Of a stretch of 64,000 bases of DNA, positions 1-8,509 are shown one piece after another. The translations under genes and the position numbers were made by a program. The notes under the pieces are model-generated. The model saw only the letters and a list, made by a program, of their open reading frames with translations, was not told the DNA's origin and searched no databases. The stretch comes from Nonomuraea typhae (GTDB taxonomy: Bacteria; Actinomycetota; Actinomycetes; Streptosporangiales; Streptosporangiaceae). Each line of letters starts with the position of its first letter. Within the stretch, counting starts at the first letter, position 1. Location of the stretch: assembly GCF_009760925.1 (NCBI RefSeq), contig NZ_VRLV01000004.1, positions 560,308 to 624,307 on the forward strand. Direction: 5' to 3'.

Positions 1-472
1 CCGGCATGCGGCACAGCGTGAGGCATCGCCCGTGCCCGAGCGTGAGCCGGCGGCGCGCGCCCACGGGCAGTCCCTCCTCGGCCGCGGGCCGGTCGTGCAG
101 CCGCAGGATCTCCTCGGCGACGTACTCCACGATCAGGTGCTCGTGATGCTTGCGGAACCGCTCCGGCGAGACCGCGTACACCTCGGCCGCGCGCCGCCTG
201 CGGCTCTGGGCCGGCCAGTCCCGGGTCCCCGCGACGACCCCGAACGTGTATGCGCAGGCGGTGGCGAGCGTGCCGTCGGCCATGCCGCCCACCACCCGTT
301 CGAGCAGGGCGGTGATCGCCGACGGCGTCAGCTCCTCGTCGCCGGCCCCGGCCGCGGCGGCCAGGGCGGGCAGCGGCGAGTGGCGCAGCCGCAGCAACCC
401 GCGCTCACGCACCGTCCTGAGCTCCGCGACGAGGTCGGCGTGCCTGATCACCGAGGGCATGCGATCATCCAT
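1..472 (-). CDS. Conserved hypothetical protein, 3' end cut by window edge
   Basis: The reading frame runs off the left edge, so the C-terminus is missing. I chose the ATG at 472 because it overlaps the stop of the upstream RES gene by 8 bp (ATGGATGA), which implies translational coupling. The next in-frame ATG is at 460. The 150 or so visible residues are helical and charged. They include RAAEVYAVSPERFRKHHE, a segment that looks like a winged or HTH-type helix pair. I do not recognise a named family. The gene is the last visible member of the CHAT/RES operon, so a role as adaptor or regulator of that module is inference only. Confidence 0.6.
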   Translation of the reverse strand, partial: MDDRMPSVIRHADLVAELRTVRERGLLRLRHSPLPALAAAAGAGDEELTPSAITALLERVVGGMADGTLATACAYTFGVVAGTRDWPAQSRRRRAAEVYAVSPERFRKHHEHLIVEYVAEEILRLHDRPAAEEGLPVGARRRLTLGHGRCLTLCRMP

Positions 473-1124
473 CCGCCACGGGCGAGGTGACATAGGCCCG
501 GTAGGGGCGCAGGATCACGTTCAGCCAGGTCAGACCGCTCTCGGAGTCCAGGTCCACGTGCAGCGGAGTAGGGGTCAGCGGGGCGGGGCCGCACCGGTCC
601 CGGAAGAGGACCAGGCAGCGGTGCGGCAGGTTCCGGCGCGAGATCCACTCCAGTCCCGCCGCGTCCTCGTCGATCGCGCGCAGCCAGTGCGCCCAGCGCC
701 GGGTGCGCGGGTAGTCGAGCGGCTGGGCCTGGATCAGCCATTCGTCCTGGGCGACCGCCGCCAGGGCAGGGGTGCTGGACAGGGTGATGAGCGCGATCTC
801 CCGCGTGGTCTCCAGCAGCGACAGCCGCTTGCCGGTGACGGTCACGTGCGGCAGCTGGCGCAGCCCCACCCCGTCGAAGCCCACCGAGCGCAGCAGGAAC
901 TCGGCCAGCGCGGTGCTCTGCTCGTAGGCCAGGTAAACGTGCTGGTAGCGGTCCTCTGCCGTGCCGTCGAACCGCCCGCCGGCCAGGCCGGGCCGGGGGA
1001 GGCGGTCGACGAACTGCTCACACGGGCGCTTGCGGCTGTGGACCCGCCACAGCGGCGTCCCCTTCGGCAGGATGACGCGGTGGGGAACGAAGCCGCGCCC
1101 GGCCGGCGGGTTCTCGTCGGGCAT
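465..1124 (-). CDS. RES-domain protein, probable NAD-depleting toxin
   Basis: A 219-aa protein that is almost entirely a RES domain. The N-terminal LWRVHS motif carries the family Arg. GGRFDG and YLAYEQSTALAEFLLR supply the second Arg and the conserved Glu region. Characterised RES toxins such as MbcT degrade NAD+ and are silenced by an Xre/MbcA-type antitoxin. The gene immediately upstream encodes such a partner, with one base between stop and start. The start is the ATG at 1124; the open frame extends further upstream but only inside the partner gene. Family assignment is firm. Toxicity in this locus is inferred from family and context. Confidence 0.85.
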   Translation of the reverse strand: MPDENPPAGRGFVPHRVILPKGTPLWRVHSRKRPCEQFVDRLPRPGLAGGRFDGTAEDRYQHVYLAYEQSTALAEFLLRSVGFDGVGLRQLPHVTVTGKRLSLLETTREIALITLSSTPALAAVAQDEWLIQAQPLDYPRTRRWAHWLRAIDEDAAGLEWISRRNLPHRCLVLFRDRCGPAPLTPTPLHVDLDSESGLTWLNVILRPYRAYVTSPVADG

Positions 1125-1125
1125 C

Positions 1126-1740
1126 TCAGCAGTCCTCCAGCAGCGCCTCGGCGGCCTCGACCAGCCGCGCGTCGGTGGGTGTCCTGGCCGGGACGCCGTC
1201 GAGCAGGGCATTGGCCCCCAGCCACCAGCCGGCGGCGCCCCACGGGTCCAGGCCCGCGCCGAGAATCTCGTTGACCGCCCGCACGGTGGGCAGCAGCGCG
1301 CCCGCGGCGTCGAACTGGAAGGCGGGCGCGACCTTGGTGCCGTCCCCGCGCGGCAGCCACAGCAGCTCCGGCACGTCCGGGTCGCGGACCTGCCCGGCGT
1401 CGAGCACGGGCGTCTCCAGCAGCTTCTCGCGGGCCCGGAACACCTCCTCGTCCACGGCGAGGTCGGCCATGCCGGCCAGTGCCTCCCGCAGGGTGGCCAG
1501 GTCGTCCAGCGAGAGCGCCGGACCCCGGTGGCCGAGCTCGGCCGCGATGCGCAGCCGTACCTCGTGATCCTCGGGCAGGTGGCGCCTGAGCAGGTCGAGG
1601 AAGTCCGACCAGGCGCGCACGGCGCTCTCGTGATCGTCGAGCCGGACCCGGAGCAGCAACTGGCGGGCCAGCAGCCATGCCGGCTCGTCGAGATGCGAGC
1701 AGAGCTCAGGCAGCCGGGCCAGGAGATACGCGACCAGCAT
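1126..1740 (-). CDS. Xre/MbcA/ParS-like antitoxin (DUF2384-type C-terminus) for the RES protein
   Basis: A 204-aa protein. Its C-terminal ~60 residues (FQFDAAG, then VNEILGAGLDPWGAAGWW) match the toxin-binding domain that accompanies RES toxins: a conserved DPWG/WW motif and a Leu-Pro rich tail before the stop. The N-terminal ~120 residues are helical and unassigned, so this is not a simple short Xre antitoxin. The ATG abuts the TAG of the CHAT gene with no gap, and the RES gene follows after one base, so toxin and antitoxin are co-translated with the protease. The pairing is well supported; neutralisation is inferred from family knowledge. Confidence 0.75.
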   Translation of the reverse strand: MLVAYLLARLPELCSHLDEPAWLLARQLLLRVRLDDHESAVRAWSDFLDLLRRHLPEDHEVRLRIAAELGHRGPALSLDDLATLREALAGMADLAVDEEVFRAREKLLETPVLDAGQVRDPDVPELLWLPRGDGTKVAPAFQFDAAGALLPTVRAVNEILGAGLDPWGAAGWWLGANALLDGVPARTPTDARLVEAAEALLEDC

Positions 1741-4700
1741 CTACGCCTCCCCGACGGCCGTGAACGCCGCCCAGTGCCGGGGGTGGGCGGAGTCCGCCAG
1801 CCACTCCCAGGGATCCAGCGACTCCAGGCGGTACACCGCGTCCTCCAGCCGCTCGGACAGTGCCGGGTCGCCCGCGGCGGCGTTGCGCGCCCGTTCGACC
1901 AGGTCCTTGTACGCGGCCCGGTGCTCCTCCCTGCTCCGCCCGGCGAACGCCGACTGCGCCGCCCGCAGCGCCGCCGCCGGAGACATGCGCGCGAGCCGCG
2001 CGTGGAACTCCACCATGATCATCGCCGTGACCACGTCGTGCACCTGCCACAACGTCACGATCGCCGCCCGGGCGCCGGAGGCCAGCACCCCGCGCAGCAA
2101 CCCCTGCACGTCGTCGCCGGGGGAAGGCCCGCCGCGCCCGGTCTCGCAGGCGCTGAGCACCACCAGGTCCGCGCCCAGGCTCACCCCCGCCAGCTCGGCC
2201 ACGTTCAGCGACGCGCCGCCGGCCAGCAGCACCACCGAGGCCAGGGGAGCGCGCTCGCTGCACTGGCCGTGTGTGCCCAGGTGGACCAGCGACGCCGACG
2301 GCAGCGCTTCCAGCAGTTCCTCCTTGCCCGCCGCGCGTCCCATCAGCACGGTGCCCCGCCCGTGCACCCCCGCCACCGCGCACGCCTCAACCGCGCTCGC
2401 CGGCAGCCGCCTGGCCTCGCTCGCCGGCATACCGTCCAGCGGCGGCAGCGTCATGCCCTCCGGATCCCCGAGCACGAGCAGCCCACCGGGTGAAGGCGGC
2501 GCCGCGGCCTTGAGCATGGGCAGCGTGCTGGCGCTGGGCACCGTGCTCAGCGTCCGCCGGTCGCCGAGCCGCCCGCCGTACCAGGGGAGGGCCGCGAAGC
2601 TCACCGTGTGAAGGATGCCCGAGGGGACGATCACGACGTTCGGGTGCCCGTCCAGCGCCTCCTTCATCGGCACGAGCAGCATGGCCGCCAGCCGCCGCCC
2701 CGCCTCTTCGGGATCGCCGCCGGGGGTACGGCAGGCCCCGTCAAACGTGCCCGCCTGCCGTTCGAGGTCGTCGCAGGTCCAGGCGCCCGCCGCCAGCAGC
2801 CCCTCGCCGGAGACCGCCCAGGCCATCAGGCGCGTCTTGCGCAGGTGGTAGGCGAGCATCACGGTACGGCGGGGCAGCGCGGCCACCACCTCGGACAACC
2901 CTGCGGGCTCGGCCGCCAGGTCCAGCGAGCGCCACAGCCGCGGGCGCTCCTCGCTGAGCCGGGTCTCGATCGCCGCGAGCCGGTCCTGCGCCGCCCGTAG
3001 CTCCTCCAGCGGCGCCGCCCCGCCCGCGGCGGCCCGTTCCTCGGCGGTGCGGCGCAGCAGCGTCACCTCGGCCGAAGCCAGGCGCCACGCCGCCAGCTCG
3101 GGCGTCTCGGCCAGGTCCGTCGTCCAGCGGGAGTGCAGCAGGTCCAGGAACGCCCGGGCGCGGGCCCGCTCGGACGCCTCGAACGCCTCCTCGGCGTGCC
3201 GGTGCGCCGCGTCGGCCCGCCCCTGGGCCAGCGCCGCCTCCCGCAGCGCCATCAGCGCGCGGGCCGCGCCGAACCGCACCCGGGAGACCGCCGCGGAGTC
3301 GGCCAGCGCGACCCGGCCGCCGTCGGTGCGCAGACCCTGGCGCAGCCCTTCGAGGCGGGTCACGGCCGCGCCGTACAGGCTGACCGCGCGTGCGGGGTCG
3401 CCGCGCCCGAGCGCGGTCTCGGCCTCGATCTCCAGCCCGGACCACGGCTCGTCGGCCCGCTCCCACCAGTCGGCGCCGAGGATCTCGCGCAGGGCGGCGA
3501 GCTCGCGTTCGGCCTCGTCGTAGGACTCGAAGGCGACGAAGGCACTGGCCGCGGACTGATGGACGCGGGCCCGGTCCCGCCGGACGGCGGCCGGGGCGCG
3601 CTCCACGCCGGCGCTGTCCAGCTCGGCCGTCGCGCTCACCACCTCGCCGCCCAGGTCGAGGAAGCGGCGGTAGGCGGCCGCGGCCTCAGGGCGGCGGCCC
3701 TGCTCGCCGTACACATAGGACAGCAGGTGCTCACGCTGCCCCGCGGGCGCGCGGCGGGCCGCCTCGGCCGCGCGGGCGAAGTGCCCGTCCGCGGGCGTGC
3801 CCGCCACGAGGGCGGACCGGCCGCGCAGCGACGGGGCCAGCACGTCGCTCCAGGCCAGGACGTCCTGCGCGGCACGGCGGTGGTACCAGGTGGCGAAGAC
3901 GAGGTCCCGGTCCACGGGCCCGGTGTCGGGCAGGCCCGCGACCAGGCGCTCCGCCGCGCGCGACGTCTCCAGGACCGCCTCGACGCCCTCCTCGTCCGGG
4001 ACGTGCCGCAGCTCCCCGAGCGCCCGCCGGATCCGGGCGGCCGTGCGCTCGACCGCGTCCGGATCGTTGCGCTGCACGTCGAGGGGGTGCACGTGCAGCG
4101 CCAGGAGCGCGGTCAGCCGGACGCACGTCCACAGCCTGAGCGCCTCCGGCTCCTGCGCCGGCCGCTCCCACAGCAGGGCGGCCTGCTCGTACTCGGCCCG
4201 GGCGGCGCTGAGGTCCCCTGCCCGGTAGCGCAGCGCGCCCAGGTCGGTCAGCGCCTGCGCCCGCGACCCCCGCAGGCCGAGCGACTCGTGGATCACGCTC
4301 GCCAGCCGGTGACAGCCGACGGCCTGCTCGTACCGGCCCGCGGCCCCCGCCTGGTGCCCGGCCTGCGAGCACAACGCGCCGAGCCCTTCGCCGATGCTCA
4401 TGCTGCCCGGCCCGCGGGCCCACGCCGCCAGGTCGCGGGCGGTCGAGTCCAGCTCGGGCGAGGCGCCGGCGGCCAGGTCCGCCAGCGCCCGGTGCACCCG
4501 GGCGGTCCAGCGCAGGCGCTGGTCCCCGGCGGCCGAGGCCATGCGCTCGGCCTGCCCGGCGAGCGTCGCGGCCCGCTCGTGCTCGCCCGCGCGGCGGCTC
4601 AGGAACGCGCGCCGCAGCGCGAGCGCCGCCCGGGGGCGCAGGGGCACGTCCGCGTCCTGCGTGCGCAGCACCCGCTCGGCCTCCGCGTACACCGCCTCGG

Positions 4701-5496
4701 CCGCCTCGAGGTCGGGCTCGAGCACGTGGGCCTCCTCGTGGGCCCGGTCCGTGTCCGCGCCCAGGGTGATCATCGGAAGGAGGTCCAGGAGCAGAGGAGA
4801 AGTACGCGGCGCCGCCGCCCAGTCGCCGAACCTGACGAGCGTGGCGGCCACGCCGTAGGCGTCGCCGATCCGGTAGCTGCGTTCCTGGGCGTCCACCAGC
4901 TTGGCCGTGGCCGTGTCGAGGTCACCGGCCTCGTGGTACAGCGTCGCCAGGCAGCGGGCGATCAGCGCGGTCGTCCAGTCGTGCCGGGCGTCCTTCTTCA
5001 GCAGGTCGTAGTACTGCAGCAGCTTCCCGGCCAGCAGACCGAGCTTCCCGGCCATCGCGTCCTGGCCCGTGCCCGTGAAGGCGGCCGAGCGTAACGCCGC
5101 CTGGGCGCCCGGGGTCGCGGCCAGCACGTCCTTCACCACCACCGTCTCCAGGCGCAGCTCCAAGCTGTCCACGGGCGCGCTCGCCGCGAGGAAACGCCGG
5201 TTGTCGCGTTCCGCGGCCTCCATCTGCGGCTCGATCGCCTCCATCTCGGGCGTGATCACCCCGCAGCCGTCGGGCCACATCGCGTACCTGCCGGTCCTGG
5301 CCAGCCTGGTCCAGGCCAGCGCGCGGACCAGTGCCGGGTCGCCGGGGCCCCGGCCTTCTCCCGCCTGCTCCAGCAGCCGCAACGCCGTACCGCAGTCACC
5401 CGCGACCGTGGCCAGCGCGGCGCGATCGACGGGATCGGCGGGCAGCGAGCCGCCCAGCTCATCGCGGAGCTCGTCGTAATCGGGCGAAACGCTCAT
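1741..5496 (-). CDS. TPR-CHAT domain caspase-like protease
   Basis: A 1251-aa protein with no signal peptide or membrane segment, so cytosolic. Residues ~100-800 are Ala/Leu/Arg-rich helical repeats of TPR type. The last ~300 residues are a CHAT peptidase. The catalytic His lies in LVHLGTHGQ (about residue 1073) and the catalytic Cys in LVVLSACETG (about residue 1116). The typical C-terminal HPRHWAAFTAVG strand is present. CHAT proteins are clan CD caspase relatives found in conflict and cell-death systems such as the gRAMP/TPR-CHAT pair. The gene sits 15 bp downstream of the TetR-TPR gene, behind GGAGGG. The substrate is unknown; the co-operonic antitoxin is an attractive one. Confidence 0.9.
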   Translation of the reverse strand: MSVSPDYDELRDELGGSLPADPVDRAALATVAGDCGTALRLLEQAGEGRGPGDPALVRALAWTRLARTGRYAMWPDGCGVITPEMEAIEPQMEAAERDNRRFLAASAPVDSLELRLETVVVKDVLAATPGAQAALRSAAFTGTGQDAMAGKLGLLAGKLLQYYDLLKKDARHDWTTALIARCLATLYHEAGDLDTATAKLVDAQERSYRIGDAYGVAATLVRFGDWAAAPRTSPLLLDLLPMITLGADTDRAHEEAHVLEPDLEAAEAVYAEAERVLRTQDADVPLRPRAALALRRAFLSRRAGEHERAATLAGQAERMASAAGDQRLRWTARVHRALADLAAGASPELDSTARDLAAWARGPGSMSIGEGLGALCSQAGHQAGAAGRYEQAVGCHRLASVIHESLGLRGSRAQALTDLGALRYRAGDLSAARAEYEQAALLWERPAQEPEALRLWTCVRLTALLALHVHPLDVQRNDPDAVERTAARIRRALGELRHVPDEEGVEAVLETSRAAERLVAGLPDTGPVDRDLVFATWYHRRAAQDVLAWSDVLAPSLRGRSALVAGTPADGHFARAAEAARRAPAGQREHLLSYVYGEQGRRPEAAAAYRRFLDLGGEVVSATAELDSAGVERAPAAVRRDRARVHQSAASAFVAFESYDEAERELAALREILGADWWERADEPWSGLEIEAETALGRGDPARAVSLYGAAVTRLEGLRQGLRTDGGRVALADSAAVSRVRFGAARALMALREAALAQGRADAAHRHAEEAFEASERARARAFLDLLHSRWTTDLAETPELAAWRLASAEVTLLRRTAEERAAAGGAAPLEELRAAQDRLAAIETRLSEERPRLWRSLDLAAEPAGLSEVVAALPRRTVMLAYHLRKTRLMAWAVSGEGLLAAGAWTCDDLERQAGTFDGACRTPGGDPEEAGRRLAAMLLVPMKEALDGHPNVVIVPSGILHTVSFAALPWYGGRLGDRRTLSTVPSASTLPMLKAAAPPSPGGLLVLGDPEGMTLPPLDGMPASEARRLPASAVEACAVAGVHGRGTVLMGRAAGKEELLEALPSASLVHLGTHGQCSERAPLASVVLLAGGASLNVAELAGVSLGADLVVLSACETGRGGPSPGDDVQGLLRGVLASGARAAIVTLWQVHDVVTAMIMVEFHARLARMSPAAALRAAQSAFAGRSREEHRAAYKDLVERARNAAAGDPALSERLEDAVYRLESLDPWEWLADSAHPRHWAAFTAVGEA

Positions 5497-5511
5497 GGGC
5501 GGGGCCCTCCG

Positions 5512-7662
5512 TCAGATGTCTTCCCAGAGCTGTGCGGTGGAGGCGGCCGGCACCGGGGCGCCCAGCCGGGTGGCCAGCACGCGGGCCTCGGTCAGCAGCG
5601 GGTTGCCCTCGGCCAGTGCGGGGCGGGCGTGGTCGAGGGGGATGCGGGACAGCAGCGGCTCCAGCAGCTCCGCCGCCTCGCCGATCGCGCCGGTCGCCGC
5701 CCGCCGCGCCGCGGTGTCCAGCCGTCCGGCCAGCACCGCCGGGTGGTGCTCGTCCAGGCGGGTCCCGGCCAGCGCCTGCAGCGCGGCGGCGGACTCCTCG
5801 CTCGCGGCGGTCCGGCCCAGCGCGTCGGCCGTACGGGCGGCCAGCAGGAACGTGCGCGCCTGGCCGGGGAAGTCGTCGCCCAGCGCGCGCTCGGCCGCGG
5901 CCACGCGCGCCAGGACGTCGGCGGCCTCCTCCGGGCGCCCGAGCGCCAGCAGAGCCGCGGCCCTGGCCCGTCCCGCCCCGCGATCGCCGGGGGGCAGCTC
6001 GTCCAGCAGGCCGAGGGCCGTCCCCGCCTCCCCGCAGGCCACCAGCGCCTCGGCGCGGACGATCGCCCCCTCCTCCCACAGCCGCCCGGAGACCCGGCTG
6101 CCGAACCACGGCGTGCTGACCGCCGCCCCGGCCAGCGTGACGACCGCCAGGACGGGGAAGCCGGCGGCCAGCTCGATCTCGGCCAGCCGTACGTTGTCGT
6201 ACTGGCGCCAGTAGCCGTCGGCGGGCAGGTACTGCGCGCGGAGGCTCATGGCCTCGAGCAGGTGCCGGCGCGCGTGGATCGGGTCGCCCGCCGCGGCCAG
6301 CGCCTCGGCCAGCGTGACCCGCGCGGAGGCGGTGTTGACGTCACCGGGGCCGAGCCTCTTGACCCGGTCGCGCAGCACGTCCTCGGCGCGCGTCACCCCC
6401 TGGCCCACCCGTCCGGCCCTGGTGGCCGCCCTGGCGGCGGCCTGTTGGGTGAGCGTCAGCCTGCGCCACTGCGCCTCCGCCCCTTCACCGGGACGGCGCC
6501 TGGTCCGGGTCGCCTCGACCGCTGCCAGCAGCTCGACGCCCTCCGTCGTCCGTCCCAGGGCGATCAGCGCGTCGGCGATGTTGTGGTCCGCGCGGGCCGC
6601 GTAGGAGGTGGTCTCGTCGCGGTCGGGCAGGCGGGCGGCCACCTCGCGCGAATGCTCCAGCCGCGCGATCGCCCCCGCCGGATCGCCGAGCCGCAGCAGC
6701 AACAGGCCGTGGCGGCTGGTGACGTCGCACAGCAGGCGCACGTCGTCGTCCGGCCGGCCCTCCTCCGCCGAGCTCTCGAGGAGCTCGGTCAGCTCCGCGG
6801 CCACCTGGATCGAGCGCGCCGTCAGGGGCGTGCCCTCGTTGAGGACGTGCAGGACCTGCTTGAGCGAGCCCGACGTGACCCGTCCCCCCGCGTGGTCGCG
6901 TACGGCCAGCGCGGCCGCCCGCTCAGCGGTGCGCAGCCTGCTCACCCACTCCCCGGTGAGCGGTACCACGTCACGCTCGAACCAGTACGCGGCCAGCGCC
7001 TCGGCCTGCCGTTCGATCGCCGCGCCCGTGTCGTCCGCCATCACGCGGAAGGCCACCTCGGACAGCCGTTCCGCGCTGTCGACGGCCCAGCTCTCCGGGG
7101 CGGCGGCCACCGAGGAGATCGCCACCGCGATCCGGGAGGCGAGGTAGCGCGCGTAGGCGGTCACCCTGCCGTCCCAGCCCGACTCCGCCGCCCGCCCATA
7201 GGGGCCGTCCGGCCACTCGGGCGGGCTCTGCTGGGTGGCCGGGCGCTTCTCGGAGGTGGAGATGTCGCCGATGCCGAGCCTGACCTGGCCCACGAGGAAC
7301 CGCTCCGTCTGGTGGAAGGCGGCGATCCGCATGAGCGCGGCGGCGACCATGGCCTCGGCCTCGATGACCGTCTCCGGCGGCTCGGGTTCGGGGTCGGCGG
7401 CGGCGAACTCCTCGAACGCGTGCTGGAGCGCCAGCGCCACCATGACCCGGCGGCTGCGCACCTCGTTGTAGAGCCACACCGCGCTGCGCGCCCCGCCCCG
7501 CTCGCCCTTCCTGGGCAGGCGGACCCTCTCGGCCACGTCCTCGGCCCGCACCTGGTGGTAGGCGGTCTGCCGGAAAGCCTCCGCCGCGGCGGTCGCGATC
7601 GCCGCGAGCCGGCGTTCTTGCGCCTGGCCGGACGACACCTCAGACGGCATCATGAAATCCAC
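5512..7662 (-). CDS. TetR-type HTH fused to TPR repeats, regulator/sensor of the CHAT-RES operon
   Basis: A 716-aa protein. Residues ~15-75 resemble a TetR N-terminal DNA-binding domain: RLAAIATAAAEAFRQ, AEDVAERV, then an ALWLYNE-like segment and a helix reading MVALALQHAFEEFAA. The rest is a long array of helical repeats (TPR type) in place of the usual small ligand-binding domain. The gene is first in the operon, so autoregulation is likely. The start could be GTG 7662 or ATG 7653/7650. A TATAGT hexamer at 7666-7661 would favour a leaderless ATG at 7653. The HTH-TPR architecture is seen directly; sensing by the repeats is inference. Confidence 0.75.
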   Translation of the reverse strand: MDFMMPSEVSSGQAQERRLAAIATAAAEAFRQTAYHQVRAEDVAERVRLPRKGERGGARSAVWLYNEVRSRRVMVALALQHAFEEFAAADPEPEPPETVIEAEAMVAAALMRIAAFHQTERFLVGQVRLGIGDISTSEKRPATQQSPPEWPDGPYGRAAESGWDGRVTAYARYLASRIAVAISSVAAAPESWAVDSAERLSEVAFRVMADDTGAAIERQAEALAAYWFERDVVPLTGEWVSRLRTAERAAALAVRDHAGGRVTSGSLKQVLHVLNEGTPLTARSIQVAAELTELLESSAEEGRPDDDVRLLCDVTSRHGLLLLRLGDPAGAIARLEHSREVAARLPDRDETTSYAARADHNIADALIALGRTTEGVELLAAVEATRTRRRPGEGAEAQWRRLTLTQQAAARAATRAGRVGQGVTRAEDVLRDRVKRLGPGDVNTASARVTLAEALAAAGDPIHARRHLLEAMSLRAQYLPADGYWRQYDNVRLAEIELAAGFPVLAVVTLAGAAVSTPWFGSRVSGRLWEEGAIVRAEALVACGEAGTALGLLDELPPGDRGAGRARAAALLALGRPEEAADVLARVAAAERALGDDFPGQARTFLLAARTADALGRTAASEESAAALQALAGTRLDEHHPAVLAGRLDTAARRAATGAIGEAAELLEPLLSRIPLDHARPALAEGNPLLTEARVLATRLGAPVPAASTAQLWEDI

Positions 7663-7804
7663 TATATCTGACTATTGTCAATTTAAGGGAAGAGAATCTA
7701 CTTAACTATAAATTGATGTGTCGCCCGGCTTTCGACCGGAATGCGACCGGATCGCGGACGGCCCCGCTGGTTGCCTGGAATCACAGGAGCTAAGGGGGTT
7801 TCCC
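7663..7804. promoter_or_regulatory. AT-rich divergent promoter region with TGAC-N4-GTCA inverted repeat
   Basis: This is the only AT-rich stretch between the CHAT operon and the oxygenase gene. It holds TGACtattGTCA at 7669-7680, seven bases from the TetR-TPR GTG. The GACAATAG octamer on the minus strand recurs at 15233-15240. On the plus strand TTGTCA (7675-7680) is followed after 18 nt by TACTTA. A TetR-type operator here would fit the first gene of the operon, but the repeat arms are only 4 bp. Confidence 0.4.
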
Positions 7805-8509
7805 ATGAACATCCACGGCGCCAAGCACGATCTCGCCCGGCAGGGATGGGCGGTGCTCAGAACGGGACGGCGCTTCGCCGACGGTGACAAGATCGACTCG
7901 GCGGCGGTGCTCGGCCTGGCCGGCCACTTCGGCGTGCCGTCCAGCCGGGACGGCGGCCGCGAGATCTGGCCCGTCCGGCCCTCCCGTACCGACCCGGCCG
8001 CCACCCTGTCCGAGCGCGCCGGCGCGGCCGGCTTCCACACCGACGCCGCCTACCGGCCCGACCCCGAGCCCGTCATCTGCATGTTCGTCGTCCGCCCCGC
8101 GGCCGACGGCGGGCGGACCCTGCTGCTCGGCGCCACCGCCGTGGCCGCGGAACTCCGCAAACACCCCCTCGGCGCCCGCCTCCTGGACACGCTCGCCACG
8201 CCGCAGTGGCGCTGGCGGGTCCCCGAGGTGTTCGGCGGCGCCGTGGCCGGCCTCTCACCGCCCGCGGCCGTCCTGCCCGGCGACGGGACCATCCGCTGGC
8301 GGGCCGACAACCTGGCCGGTCTCACCTGCGAGCAGCGCCGGGTGGCCGCGTGGTTCGCCCGCCTGCTCAAGGTGCTGCCGCAGACGGTCACCGTGGACCA
8401 CCGGCCCGGCGACGTGATCATCATCGACAACCACCGGACGATGCACGCCCGAGCCTGGTTCCGCGACCCGCGCCGGCTGCTGCTCCGGGTACGGCTGTGG
8501 GCATCGTGA
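7805..8509 (+). CDS. TauD/TfdA-like Fe(II)/2-oxoglutarate-dependent oxygenase
   Basis: A 234-aa protein with the 2-His-1-carboxylate facial triad: HTD at residues 78-80 (within FHTDAAY) and a distal His near residue 214 (DNHRTMHARAW). The Arg-rich RRLLLRVRLW strand that binds the 2-oxoglutarate carboxylate follows. The length is slightly short for TauD/TfdA. The ATG at 7805 was chosen because GGAGCTAAGGGGG lies just upstream; an earlier in-frame start at 7718 would begin in the AT-rich intergenic region. The following gene starts inside this stop (GTGA), so the two probably act together. The hydroxylated substrate is unknown. Confidence 0.8.
   Translation: MNIHGAKHDLARQGWAVLRTGRRFADGDKIDSAAVLGLAGHFGVPSSRDGGREIWPVRPSRTDPAATLSERAGAAGFHTDAAYRPDPEPVICMFVVRPAADGGRTLLLGATAVAAELRKHPLGARLLDTLATPQWRWRVPEVFGGAVAGLSPPAAVLPGDGTIRWRADNLAGLTCEQRRVAAWFARLLKVLPQTVTVDHRPGDVIIIDNHRTMHARAWFRDPRRLLLRVRLWAS

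Noticed and set aside
3133..5094. 653-aa open frame on the plus strand inside the CHAT gene
   Set aside because: Arg/Pro/Gly-rich antisense of a convincingly coding gene; no domain and no ribosome site.
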